Notes: generated by a model not told the origin, from the letters alone. Positions 11,933 through 23,627 are shown, counted from the stretch's first letter. The stretch: DNA of 64,000 bases from Phialocephala subalpina (GCA_900073065.1 FJOG01000017.1:124001-188000), one strand, 5' to 3'. Numbers and translations are program-made.

Positions 11933-12731
11933 CAAGATGAGCCTGGTGATCAGGATATTCAAGATAAAGAGCTGCGGTAGGAACGCAGACTAGAATATAA
12001 ATTGCATGGGAATTACACTTACATCTTTGGCGTGAAACCTTTTCAAATACTGCCGGATTTTCAATTTCTCCATTCGCGTCCTCTCGCCGATCTCTCCCCT
12101 CAAACGCAAGGCGTCAACAACTCCTCGCCTCGCTTCGCTTCGCCCGAACATAACCACCTAGCCCCGCTCACCCAAATCCAACATAATGCCCCTATATAGA
12201 TTTGAATAAGCCAATCTTTTCTCAACAAGGCACACAGCGCGCCACCAACGTAGTAGTTCAGCATAAGTTGTGCCTTGGAGAAACTTAGAGAAGGAAGATT
12301 AACACGCCTGGCCCGAGCTGAAAGAGCACACGCTATTTTCGGAGGATACCTCCTTACATGGACGACAAAAAAATCACAGTTCGACAATCGAGGGATTTTC
12401 AAGAGCTTTCAGGCCATTGTTTTTGCTTTTTTATTCTGCTGGGTATGGATTTTGATTTGTGGTGAGGGTTGAGGAGATTTTGCCTTTTTTGACCCCTTTG
12501 TTTCCTTCGCTTAGCGGGTTGTCGCTTGGAAGGGAAGAGAGAGACTCAGCCTCGCGTCACCCTCACATATGAACACAAGAAAAATGCTTTGAAGGTTTAA
12601 ATTATGTACTTCATTGTTTCCATGAACTCGTTTCTCATACACAATAATATCTGGGTATCACAAAAACATTATTTCCTGTTTCCTTGCCTTTCCTTTCTCT
12701 TTTGCTCCACCAAATTTCAAACCCAGACCCC
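11933..12731. other. convergent intergenic region
   Basis: About 800 bp between the 3' ends of two convergent genes. No gene, RNA or repeat recognised. Confidence 0.6.
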
Positions 12732-15522
12732 CTAATCCAAATTCACGACCCTCAAAGTCCTCCTGGGATTCAACACCACACTAAAGAAACTCGGTTCCTG
12801 ACCCCCAAGTAAATCCTCCACAGAACTATGCGCCGTACTCCTTGCACCCATATTCGTATTCATTCCCGCACCCATGTATTCCAGGCCTTCGTCTCCTTCA
12901 CTCACACGGGAATACCTATTTCCCACACCCGGTCCAGGTAGAACAGCGTTGCCGTGCCCAGGCGGCACAGTCGCCGAGCTATTGTCTCGGGAATGGCCAG
13001 ATACGGAACCAGATCCCGCATCGCTTGGTCTACCAACACTGCTACTTTCTCGACCACTTCCTGATCCACCGATTGGTGTACCGAAAGGACCGAGAATCAC
13101 ACCCGGACCAGAGACTTTCTCGCGAAGCCCAGTCCCGCTACTGTTCCCACTCGCGTCAAAACTGTTAGGTGGTTCAGGAGAGTTGGTGAATGCGGTGCGT
13201 TGAGCCATCGCTACGTGGTTTTTGTAGAGTTTTAGCTGTTTTCTGTATAGCCAGCTACAAAACGCCAGATACCCGGCAACAAGCGCCAACACACCAGCGA
13301 TTGTACCGGCGGTTATTGCTCCAACGTTTTTCCCTGAGATAGAAGCTGGAGAGGAGGTGGAGGGGCCTGGACTTGAAGTTGAGGTTGAGGTTTGGATTAT
13401 TGTAGATCCAGATTGGGTTATTGTGAATGTAGGCGGTTTACCGGTTGCGATGGGACCGTTTGATGCTGGCCCTGAGGCGGGTTGTGTTGCTGTTGCGCCG
13501 CCTTCTGAGGAGCCTCCTATTATGCTTTGGACTGCTCCAGGAACCTGATAGCCGAGAGAGCCTTGGACGATGCTAGAGTCGCGATCGTTTCCGGTGTCAG
13601 AGGCTGGCAAAGAGAGCGCTGTAAAACCCGTTGTCCATTGGAGAGAAGAGGCGTTGAAGACATAAATCCCCGGACTATCACAAGAAATATCTTTCCCCAC
13701 ATAGCCTCCTATGACCACAATTTGGCCGTCCCACATTGTGCATGAATGGCCGGCTCGAGCTGGCGGTTGGGATTGTCCGTCCATGTTGACTTTAATCCAG
13801 GTAAAGGATGGGATGGTGAGGATCCACATGTCGGAGTATTGAATCTGCGAGTCATACGGGATCAAATTTTGACCGCCATACAGATATACGTTGAAACTTG
13901 TTCCGTCTGGTGCCATTGCGACGGTAGCACAGGGGTCGACGCGGATGGGGGGTGAGGTGCCGGAGGTGGCTTGTTTGTACCAGGTGCTGTTGGCTACGTC
14001 GTAAATGTCGATCACGTTCATTTCGGTCTGGAGAAGTCAGACTCCATTTCTCGAAGAGTAGAACAGAGGAAATACTCACGAAAGTCTCGTTGGTACCACC
14101 AGCCAACCCCAAAATAATGCCTTCCTCTCCCCACCCAGGAACATAAACCAAAACACCATCAGCCCTCTCAGTAAACCCCGCACTATCCTGTATCCCACCC
14201 TGTGTAATATTCCGATAAACACCGCCTTTCGGCGCCGCATTTGTAGTACCCAACGATGCAACTCCGCTATTCGCATACCCTGGATGTGTGAACTCCAATA
14301 AACTCCTCAAGTATATCCTTGCAATCTGATTTGACCACCCTTCTGTCGTATACATGTCCAAATGTCCACCAAAGTACCAGCTCTTTCCAAGTTCGGGGAC
14401 GCTGAGCCCTGCGCCTTCTGCAGAGCGCTGGACGGGTTGATTTCCAGCATCTGAATTGTTTCCTGCCGATGTTGAGGGGCTGGACCATTCTGTCCATGTG
14501 GAGGAACTTATGTCGTATTCCCAGGTTGCGACTGGGAGTGGGGACTGTGGTGGTGTGTCGGAGAAGAGGCCTCCATATAGAAAGAGTGAGTTGTAGGAGT
14601 GCCATAAACTGCCCATCGCAACAGCAGGAGGACCTGACGGTTGGGGGAGGCCAGTGAGGGAGGGCGACGCGATCTGCCAGGATTTCGTGAGGTCCAGAGA
14701 CAGGAGGTTGTTATCTGAGGAGGTTAGTGCGGAAGTTTTGAGCTTCAGGAAAGACACTGACTCCAAGTGTTCTCGGTTTGTCCACTCTCGGTCTTGGCCT
14801 GACCACCATAGATGTAGACCGTCCCATTGACATTCGCAACTTCAAAATGTCAGTCTGCTGGTAAGGTATGGATCTGCAACTCTATGGTACATACTCTGCT
14901 GAGCCCATCTCGTACAAACAGCCGTCGGACTATTCGCCCTCCCCTCAATCGTAGACGCATTATCTACCAGCTCCGCCTCCCTAATAACCCCCGCATCCGC
15001 TCCATTCATATTCACCTCACTCTCTCCCTTGCTCCTTAATCCGGGAACCACAATCGCAATCAAGAACACAATCAATGCAACCCTCGGAATCGAAGTAAAG
15101 GACCCCGGCGGAGCAGTCGCAGAACTCTTCACCATCGGCCTACTCTGCCCCTTCGCCAACTTCGAATACCAGCCAGCGTTCTTCGAGTTGCCCTTTCCCT
15201 CGTTCTCCTTCAGCAGCTCTGGCTCTTGGAATTTACGTTTCTTCTCATTCGAATCCTCTTTTTCAATCGTCGCAGGAGGCACTGGAGCAGTTGTATTTTG
15301 AGCTTCGTGAGGATCGCGATACACGCTCGTCGATAAATCGTCTAAACCTTCTTCTCTAAACACACTTCTCTTCTGCATCTTCTTCTTCGTATTCGCCTGC
15401 ACTGAAGGTCTCCTCTCACATTCCCTCAACCTGTCCGCCGTTTTCATTGTACTAAAACTCGGCCGTCCAGCTCTCCCTCTCTCGGGACGAATCTCCTGCT
15501 CATCAGGCTCGAAAGTTGCCAT
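12732..15522 (-). CDS. kelch-repeat protein with two membrane segments
   Basis: Four exons (15522-14895, 14839-14762, 14714-14080, 14027-12732), 878 residues; introns of 55, 47 and 52 bp. Residues 1-145 are basic and disordered, a first hydrophobic segment lies at about 146-162 (VALIVFLIAIVVPGL), then a beta-propeller ectodomain with kelch motifs such as VYIYGG, LFLYGG, YLYGG and VVIGGY. A Ser/Thr-rich stalk precedes a second membrane segment at about 683-707, and a 170-residue Ser/Gly-rich tail ends in RVVNLD. Related fungal proteins are called cell-wall-anchored kelch proteins, though function is largely unproven. Two-span topology with both tails on the same side is inferred. Exon 2 is only 78 nt but restores the first kelch blade exactly. 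Confidence 0.82.
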
Positions 15523-16333
15523 CGTGACTCGAACTCAAAGCTGACAATGCACTAAAAATAAAGTAATACGAACATCTGCTCAATTGATCGCAATACGAAG
15601 AATAAGAATATGCAGGTGTTGAGCAGCAATACGAGAATGGAGAAAGAAGTCGCCTCTCACCTGATCGCGAATGGCAAAATGCAGGAAGCTCAAATCAAGA
15701 TCAAGAAGCCGGTCGCGATTGAATCTTACATCATTGCCATGGTTGCCCCGTCACATTTAAACCCTGCAGACTACATGGATTCTCTGGCGTGTTTTAAGAG
15801 GCGGAACGGAGACTTCTCGATCAGGAACCTCTGGGGTTGTCAGTGGTTGTGAATGGTTGGCGACGGGGATTGGATGGTGATGAAGCTGGCAAGGTTGGAA
15901 AAAACAGGCCATTTCAGGCTGGGGATTTACGCTCCGAGGTCGCGTACGTCAAGCTTGATAGGACATCGCGTTTTGGATTGTCGATGCACGAACACTCGAT
16001 ATGCAGGCAATCAAGATCTCCTTCGCGGAAAGTCAATTTCTTGGGGATCGCTGCAATCAGGGTCGTCGTCGTCACCGCAGAGCTGGAGAGAAATTGTGCA
16101 CGCTGGTCGTCGAAAATAACACCGTTTTATTGACTCTTTTCCTGCCGAGAACGAAATGCTCCATCATCTAGGAACTCATCCCAAGTCATCAAAGGAACCC
16201 ATAATCCATCCGACTCCACCAAAGCAAACCCTTAGCACGAAGTAACTATTTCTACAGTCATTCATGTGCGTCCCCAAATTTTCCTCAACCTCCAATCTCT
16301 GTCAATCACTAAAGTATTCCGAAAGTGTGTAGC
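15523..16333. other. intergenic region
   Basis: About 800 bp upstream of the kelch gene and downstream of the Ish1 gene. Small open frames on the plus strand show no recognisable domain. Confidence 0.55.
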
Positions 16334-18484
16334 TTACAACTCCTCCTTGATCTTATCGCCAGCCTTTTGAGCAGCTTCTCCTGCGCGGTTGGTAGCATAT
16401 GTTGCGCTCTCCTTGACTGAATCGCCTGCAACTTCAGCTTGCTTGCGACCAGCAGCAGCGCCGATGCTGAGCTGGTCCATGACCCACTGAGCACCTCCCT
16501 GTAGCTTAGCCCAGAGTGTACCTTGAGGAGTTGTGGTACCGTATTGAAACCAGTTTCTCTGGTTGCGAGCCCAAGCAACCAATTCGTTCTTGGTCGAGCC
16601 TTGGGGTACGTTGAATCCATACGAGTCAAGATAGTTCTTGAGCTCAGACTCAGACCAGGTATCGAAGACGGAGTCTTTAGCGGCATCGGTTTGCTTCGCC
16701 AGGTAAGATGTGACGGAAGCATATGAGGTGCCACCAGTCTTTGAGGCTGAGGCATACACATCTTGGGCGGCAGAGACCAGTTGTTCGCGGGTAGCACCAG
16801 CTTGGTTGCCTGCCTTCTCAGCGGCCTTGTTGCCAGAGGATGCGAGGTATGCCTTGAGGTTCTCCAAAGTCCAAGTGTCAAAGGTCCAAGCAGACCATCC
16901 AGTAGCGGCCTTGTGTCGTTGCAAGCGAACGGCAGCCAAAAGCTCGTCCTTCTTGCCAGATTGTGGAACTGGAACACCGCGAGCGTCAAGATAAGCCTTC
17001 AGGCGGGACTGTTGCAAGTTAGCAGAGTTTACAAGGCTTAGCAAGGGTTTCTTACGTCGCTCCAGGTGGCAATGGCAGAGTTGAAAGCATCTTCGGCCTT
17101 GAGCTGTGCGTCATCAGTGGCCTTGGCATACTGGTTACCAGCGCTGGAAGTGGCAGCACCGAATGCAGAAGCTCCAGAGGCGATAGCTTTGCTGGCGGCA
17201 CTCTTAGCAGAGTAAGAAGCATTGTCGCCAGTGAGTTGTGCGCGGTGCTTTCTAGCGATAGCCAAGAGCTCATTTCGCTTGCTTCCTTGAGGAACCTTGA
17301 TTCCATTCTTATCGGCCCACTCCTTGATCTCTGTAGTTTGGTCAGAAGGTATTCTCACAACTTGAAGCTGGAACTTACGAGAATCAGACCAAGAGTCGAG
17401 AAGCTTGTCACTCAACGTCTGAGTTGCATCGGCAGCGGACTTTGATGCAGATGCTTGCATATCGGCCATCTTCAAGCTCGCAACACGTGCATTACGGCGG
17501 ACACTGGCGATCAGCTTGTCACGAGTGGTTAGTTGAGGTGCTGGGATGCCGTGGGTGTCAAGCCATTCCTTCAGATCTAGGGTATATTAGTTGTGTTTAT
17601 TTTCTGCAGACGTGAAAACGTACCAGACTCAGACCAAGTAGCATAGAGCCAGTCTCCAGGATAGCTGGCAGTTTCACCAGTCTTCTTGGCAATAGTCTCA
17701 TAGTTAGATCGGAGCTTCTGAAGGATGGTATCTCTGGCGCGTGGTTGTGGAACGGGGATATCATGCTTGTCGGCGAAGGCCTTCAACGAAGAGTCTATGG
17801 CTTATTAGCATTTCGTATTTGCGTAGAAGCTAGGGTTGATATACCAGTCCAGCTGTCACAAGTTAGCATAAATCATTATATTATCGTAGGAAGACATACC
17901 TGTCAAAGATCCAGTCCTTGACACTGCCCCAAGCATCTTCCGCCTTGTCCTCAGTCTCATACCAAGCACTCTTGACTTGAGAAACCAGGCCGTCCTTGTT
18001 TGCCGCAGCAGATTCCTTGACCTCAACGCCCTTCTGTTGGAGGAACGAGTTGAGTTGTGGGGTCTCCCAGTCGTTATATGGCTGAGCGACCTTCGATTGC
18101 CAGTTGTCCTTAACGAGATTCTCAAGATCCTTGCGGTCTGCTGGAGTAGGGTATGGGACGTTGTGATCAGAAAGCCATCTCTCAAGTTCGGTTTCGTGCC
18201 ACTTGTTGTAGACTGGAAGTGGTTAGCAGATGGTCAACAAGTGAAGGCATATGGCAGCTGTTAAGACGTCTGAAACGGGATGCAGAAATGCTGTACAAGC
18301 AACGTGGGTAGACCCAAGTGAGAACACGAAGCTTGCAGAAGCTTTGGGCGTAGTAAAGAGGTATTGTAGATAGAAGAATGGAGGTTAGGGAAGCTTCGTA
18401 CGTACCAGACTTGCTGAACCAACTGCTAGCAACTGTAACCTCAGCTGCAAGGCCTAGAACTAAGAGCTGGGAGAAGAGCTTCAT
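16334..18484 (-). CDS. Ish1/MSC1-like stress protein with eight Ish1 repeats
   Basis: Seven exons (18484-18406, 18212-17900, 17852-17845, 17794-17624, 17576-17379, 17330-17056, 17008-16334), 572 residues. A signal peptide (MKLFSQLLVLGLAAEVTVAS) precedes about eight Ish1 modules of the form W-S-D-S-x-L-K-x-(Y/W/F)-L-D-x-x-G-I-P-V-P-Q, each followed by a charged helix ending in a RDELLAxVR-like motif. Family members include S. pombe Ish1 (nuclear envelope, stress-induced) and yeast Msc1, so an ER or nuclear-envelope role in stress is likely; DNA or membrane contact is not proven. Introns are 47-50 bp except the first (193 bp). The 8-nt third exon is required to keep the third repeat in frame. 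Introns fall at the same place in successive repeats. Confidence 0.87.
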
Positions 18485-19459
18485 TTTGGCTGAAGTCTCT
18501 CGAATTTGGTTGTAATTTTAGTTCTTTGTGACAGTCTGCCAATGTTCGATATTTGGCAAAGTGCGTAATTTATAAAAAAAGGAGAGGTTGAAGAGTTTTG
18601 ATGTGGATAAGAAGACGCCTTCGCTTGAGGTTTGATGTGACAGATTCTGGTGACGTCGTGGTGCTTGCCTTCTTTAGCGGGCAGAAATCCCAAAGAAACT
18701 TCCTTGTGATCCAGATAATTGGCTGAAAGAGTCTGAATTTTCAGATGCCAATCTCACTTTCCCATAAAGAGCGTCACCAGCAGGGAATGTTTCAGTGACA
18801 ACAGTTGCGGGGCGAGTGGCTCTGATGTCATGCCTGTAACTTCAAGCCACACCCGCACAGACCACATTGTGGCGTAAGCTTCCCCACACTTTCAACGAAT
18901 GTTGGAGCTTCAGCTCGACTGGACCAGATCCATCAGCACAGCAGGAATTCGTGGAACTTTGCGGAGTAGAATCTCCAAATAACAAACACTTCTGGGCGAA
19001 TTTAAGATGTTATGGAAAGCTCTCCACTTGGTCGTTGCAAACTACTGCATTCTCATTTCCTTTGAAATACATTGCCATACTTTTGGGCTCTGGATGTGTT
19101 GATTCACAAATATCAGGCGACTTTATTATTTCCATCTCAACTCACTGCTTTGATCCTATCTCCTTACATCCGTTTGGCAAAACGATATGGTGGTCTTAAT
19201 ATAGCTTGCAGTTCAAGCTACTCAAGACCACCATGAGAAGGACCGCCAAATCCCAAACCAACCTCGTGTGCAGCGTGGTATCGTGTTATAAATAGGTTGC
19301 ATGTTGTGATTCTTTGGGCTTTTGACAGAAACGACGTTCTGGTATATATTCGTAGGGAAATGAAGCTCTACAGTCTGACTAAATATACATCTTAAATCAA
19401 GCGTTGATTCATAGATCCTTATCTGCTCCTCCATGACCTGGCAGATTGTTAGCATGGTC
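18485..19459. other. intergenic region
   Basis: About 970 bp upstream of the Ish1 gene. It contains a strong hairpin (19187-19234). No gene recognised. Confidence 0.55.
19187..19234. repeat. imperfect 18-bp stem hairpin
   Basis: ATGGTGGTCTT (19187-19197) pairs perfectly with AAGACCACCAT (19224-19234). Inside, TAGCTTG (19202-19208) pairs with CAAGCTA (19214-19220) around a CAGTT loop. The stem is interrupted only by a 4/3-nt internal loop. It lies about 225 bp downstream of the stop of the minus-strand gene at 19460, so it may be part of that gene's 3' UTR or a miniature foldback element. Confidence 0.7.
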
Positions 19460-20053
19460 TCAAGTTGGGTGTTCTGGTGAAAATATACCCTCCCAGAACT
19501 TCTTGTCAACCTTGTCCTCCGCAGCAGCTTGGGCTCGATCATGGCCCTGCTCAAACTCCCTATTATGCTTCTCGACCTCAGCTTGCTTGTCCGACGAATT
19601 GTCCTTCCCCGGTACGCTCTCATCGTGTAGTTTCGGTGATGCTTCTTTCTTGCTGCTGGTGTCGGGGCTACTGCTCTTACCTCCACTTCCCCCTACAGAA
19701 CCAGCTGTTGGGCTGGATCCGGTCTCTTTGGCATCCTTGGATCTTGAGCCTCCTGATTGTGCTGAAGCTTCTTCTTGTGTCTTCCCCGATTCGCCTTTGG
19801 TAGGACCTGCACCTGTGCCTTGTCCTTCAGAGGGAGGCGCTGGGCCAGGATGCTCGGCGTTCTGCTTGGTTTCGTTGGAGCTCCCTTGTTGCTGAGGATT
19901 CTCTCCTTTAGGGTCTCCTTCACCGTCTCCGTATCCTTGGGCAAATCGTGAAGAGGTAGAGGAGAGGTATCGGGTCGTGATAGGTTGGCGGGTGCTTCGA
20001 GAAACTTGTCTGCTGAAGCTCGGAAGAGCCGTGAGAGATCGGAGGAAAGCCAT
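19460..20053 (-). CDS. small hydrophilic protein, predicted mitochondrial
   Basis: One exon, 197 residues. The first 35 residues are Arg/Ser/Leu-rich with no acidic residue, like a mitochondrial presequence (RSLTALPSFSRQVSRSTRQ). The middle is disordered, rich in Gly, Ser, Glu, Lys and Pro. The C-terminal 60 residues look most conserved: HDESVPGKDNSSDKQ followed by VEKHNREFEQGHDRA and EDKVDKKFW. Such hydrophilic proteins are common in filamentous ascomycetes; I know no assigned function. It has no membrane segment. Matrix location is inferred from the N-terminus only. Confidence 0.72.
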   Translation of the reverse strand: MAFLRSLTALPSFSRQVSRSTRQPITTRYLSSTSSRFAQGYGDGEGDPKGENPQQQGSSNETKQNAEHPGPAPPSEGQGTGAGPTKGESGKTQEEASAQSGGSRSKDAKETGSSPTAGSVGGSGGKSSSPDTSSKKEASPKLHDESVPGKDNSSDKQAEVEKHNREFEQGHDRAQAAAEDKVDKKFWEGIFSPEHPT

Positions 20054-20786
20054 TGTTGATGATTGTAGTATTCTGGAACGATGGCTTGGTGAAAGACAGA
20101 GGAAACAGAACTTACCATTTCAACAATCACCAATGCTTCCCTTCACCAATGGAGCTTTGTGATATTCGAGTACGTCATGATCGTAAGGAGAAATCGAGGT
20201 CGGTTCTTGCCGAAGGATTTTGCCAAGCCTTTAGAGCATCACGTGGGAGACGTGGATTTTAGACCAGCAGGATTCTGGTCACAATCTCCTCAATTTCCGA
20301 CATTTGTGAATCTCCGACAAACCTTTGACTGGAAGTTGAGGTGGAAGTCAAAGGCATAAATTTCATGCCTGGGTCAAAAGATGCGGTCCTGATTTTACTA
20401 AGCCTGCGCAAATCTCTCCTCAATGCGCTCTTCAACAAGCATGTGCAATGGGGCACCTGGGCTCTGTCAAATCGTGGGACCGAAATGTTTTGGTGGATAT
20501 CAATAGGAAACGCCATATGAATTGTACCCTTAGTTCTCCATGTGCAGCTATTACGGCTACTCCGGAGCTGTTGAACCTCGGGCAGAGAGCTAGGTTGAGC
20601 TTGCCTGATTTGCTTGTTACGTTGCTCCTGTTTTCCTGTATATCAATATCCTATTTGCCTTCATCCTGCACGTAGCAATGACGAGGAGTTCTTCAGTAAG
20701 AATTCAACCGGCTTAAAGCACTGGATGCGCGCTGTGGAAACACATTTCTAATCCAGTCAATCGCAAAATCTGAAGCACAAAACAAC
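20054..20786. other. divergent intergenic region
   Basis: About 730 bp between the divergent mitochondrial-type gene and the hydrophobin. No feature recognised. Confidence 0.55.
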
Positions 20787-21170
20787 ATGAAGACCTCAGT
20801 CATCCTTCTTGCCGTCTTTGGAGGCCTCACTGCTTCTTCCCCTCTGGTGGCACCGCGCGACATGAGCATCTGCAATGCAATCCAACAACGACAATGCTGC
20901 GATTTCGATGTCGACGGTATTCTGGACGGGAATTGTGAATCTCGTGAGTGCCTTTCGCTCTTTCCATGTACGAGCCGTGCTTACTTGATATCTTAAGCGT
21001 CCAGCACACCTAAGGATATGAAAGACTTCTCTGAAATCTGTTCCAAAACTGGCAAAGCTGCAGCTTGTTGTATACTCTCAGTTGTAAGTAGTGGACTGTT
21101 GGGATTGGTAGTTCCTTTGGGCTAACTATATTCGTAGGTTGGAGAGGGACTCGTTTGCGGGCGTCCTTGA
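20787..21170 (+). CDS. class II hydrophobin
   Basis: Three exons (20787-20943, 20998-21083, 21138-21170) give 91 residues. Introns are 54 bp each (GTGAGT...AAG, GTAAGT...TAG). After a signal peptide (MKTSVILLAVFGGLTAS) the eight cysteines follow C-X7-CC-X11-C-X16-C-X8-CC-X10-C. From the second cysteine on, these are the class II hydrophobin spacings. Hydrophobins are secreted, self-assemble at air-water interfaces and coat hyphae and spores. The first interval (7) is shorter than the usual 9-10, and only three residues follow the last cysteine, so this is a trimmed member. The sequence between cysteines is also more charged than in typical surface-active members. Confidence 0.85.
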
Positions 21171-21332
21171 AATGTGACCACGATAGTCCGGGTTGCCAAG
21201 GAACATTTTGAAAATCAGAAATCAGGCTTCTGCCCTTTTTTTGAGCAAGAAAGATCGCACTTTGATTGGATTGAAGATAACCGATGATCCGGATCTCATA
21301 AATTGGAAATTTCTATCTTCTCAAACATAAGC

Positions 21333-23100
21333 TCACGATATTCCGTCCCGAGCACCAATTGTTTCGAAGAATGCATCCGTCAGATATGCACCCAAGTCCT
21401 CCAAGCCGCTCCTTCCTACTGCAAGTGCAGGCTTCTGTATGTCTCGCACATACCCTGCCATCCCCTCTTCTCTGAACATCTTGGCACTTTCGTCTGCGTA
21501 GTGCCGTATTCCCTGCACGCACCAAGTTGGCTGGATCTGAAATATTGCACCCTGCTTTGCCATCTTCGAGGGGAAGTCTTTTACATCTGCTTCAGAAAAT
21601 CCAGCACCTGCCCAATCATAGGTGTTCGTATAGCCGAAGCAGAAGAGTCGACGTGGATATTTTGCTCGCAGAGCGGCGTGGATTTCTCCAGTGATTGCAA
21701 GATCTGCCATACAGTCAGCCCATATACACCAAGCAATTCTCACGGATCTCCCTACCAGGGAAGTCCATCCGTGGCCATGTCAGATCACCCAGTGGCGCTA
21801 CAGCGAGACAGCGCTCCGTGATACCCTTCATTGTCCATTTGTACCTATATTGACCTTCTCTGCTTCTGGGTAGTTCCCAATCAAAGAATATATCCTTTCC
21901 AAGCGCTTTCTTAGCAGCTTCCCTTCTTTTCGAAAGAGCAGTAGGAAAGACAATTGAGGCTTCATAAGCTTTATATTGTTCTTCAGTAGCTTGGGCTTTG
22001 ACAGCTTCGTCGAATGTCATCAGCCCGGCTGTCTTCTCCCAATCATCGCCGACCCTGACCAGATCTTTCAGGCTCAGCTCCCCTACTTCCATTGCTTTGG
22101 CCAACACGGCTGTCAAAGGTTCAACGGCTGTTGTGGCGCCGATGATGTATTCGTGGTCTCGGGGATCAATGACGGAAGTCATGAATTGGGCCTTGATTAA
22201 ATCGGTCCTCATGAGAAGCATGGTCTCAGCCCTAAATCCAGTCAATGTCTAGCTTCCAGCTGGGACAGGACAAGAATGCTCACCCCATAATATCAAATTG
22301 CATCCTAACCGCCGTCAACCTCCCAATATACTCACTAGTCGGCACAATCGTCCTCCCCTGCCCCGTCGTAAACCTCTTCATCCCACTCGCCAAATCATCG
22401 ACATGAATCATCGCCACTCCACTCTCGACAAACAACTTCGCCATCTTCACAGTCGAAGTCAACCCACCAAATCCCATATCCGCATCTGCGATAATGGGAG
22501 CTAGGTAGTCATAAGCCAGCATCTTCGCTCTTTCTTCTTTGGACTTTGACATGCGAATCTGGTGTTGTCGGCGGTCGTTCCACATTTGTGAGCGGTGGAT
22601 TTTCTCGACGACTTTAGGGATTGTGTCCCACGGGTAGTCAGCTTGGTCCATTCCTGGTTCGAGGACTTGCGTAAATCCGCAGTGATAGCCGGAGACGTAG
22701 ACTGTCTGGACTTTGTCAATTTGGTCCAGCGGTCCCCAGTGGGATCCACATTCATGAGTACGAACCTGTTGATATTTTGCCATCTCGGCGATGACGATAG
22801 GGTCCGTTGCACCGAAGGTCAACTCATAAGTACCATTGCCGAGATGTTCCTGCATTTGGTTCCATAGCTTCAGAGCTTGCCTGCTCGAAGCATACTCTTC
22901 CTTCCTGTATTCCGCAATGCGGCAATTCTCCGTGCTGAGTATGGTCTGTTTTCGTCAGAAATTGCTTGTTAAACAGCCTGTTCGCTGGGTTACCTCTTGA
23001 TGTCAGCTTGCCTTGGCGTCTTCCACCAATCTTCGGTGCTTGCTACTTCTTTTTCGAATTCTGTTTGCTCGGCGTCAATGTCTATCTTGATAGGAGCCAT
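21333..23100 (-). CDS. isocitrate-lyase-like protein lacking the catalytic KKCGH motif
   Basis: Four exons (23100-22994, 22934-22284, 22231-21756, 21703-21333), 534 residues. Isocitrate lyase / PEP-mutase superfamily landmarks are present: AEQTEFEKEV..WW at the N-terminus, VYVSGYHCG, ADYPWDTIPKVV, the metal-binding IIADADMGFGG, VPTSEYIGRL and DLTWPRMDFPDLA. At the position of the catalytic K-K-C-G-H loop the protein reads K-R-F-T-T, so the general acid cysteine and histidine are gone. True isocitrate or methylisocitrate cleavage is therefore unlikely. The first intron is awkward: acceptor 22946 gives the family motif RPYSARRI but then needs one extra base; acceptor 22935 keeps the frame but loses that motif. 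No obvious organelle signal; the last residues (ARDGIS) are not a peroxisomal SKL. Confidence 0.78.
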
Positions 23101-23627
23101 AGCTAGGAAGTCTCAAGTGAAGAAAATAACGAGCTTGCAAAGACGAGTAAACAGGAAGGAACAAAATTGATGGAAGAAAAGAGCTGAACCCCTCCATGAA
23201 TCGGCGGGCAGCAAGGCCGAAGATATTACCCCACCATAGCTTCGCCATGTGCAGTCCCCGATAATGCAAGGTACAATGGGCTACCTTGCCGGTCGGCTAG
23301 AGAGAGAGAAAAAAAAAGGAGGGGGGGGGGGGGGGGCTCGGGTAATTTATCCAATAACCAAGCGCCAGACTTGTTTGCATCCCATTTTTGAGAATTGCAT
23401 CTAACGAATCCTGGGCTATTGGCTATATCCCAGCGCCCGCATTACTTTATAATGAAACTCGAGAAGCGCTAGACGAAATGTGAGCGTTCGCTCCGCTTTC
23501 TCCGGCTCAACGAGAACGGTTGACCTGAAGGTTGGCTTCCCATGTTCCGTGCTGCTTGGGACTTTGGTGTACAACTTTCTGGACATAGCAACTTCACTCT
23601 ATGGTACATGCTATTCAGTAAACTCTT
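23101..23627. other. intergenic region with a G-run
   Basis: About 530 bp between two minus-strand genes. It contains an A-run followed by about 16 consecutive Gs (23321-23336), where base-calling or assembly errors are likely. Confidence 0.6.
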
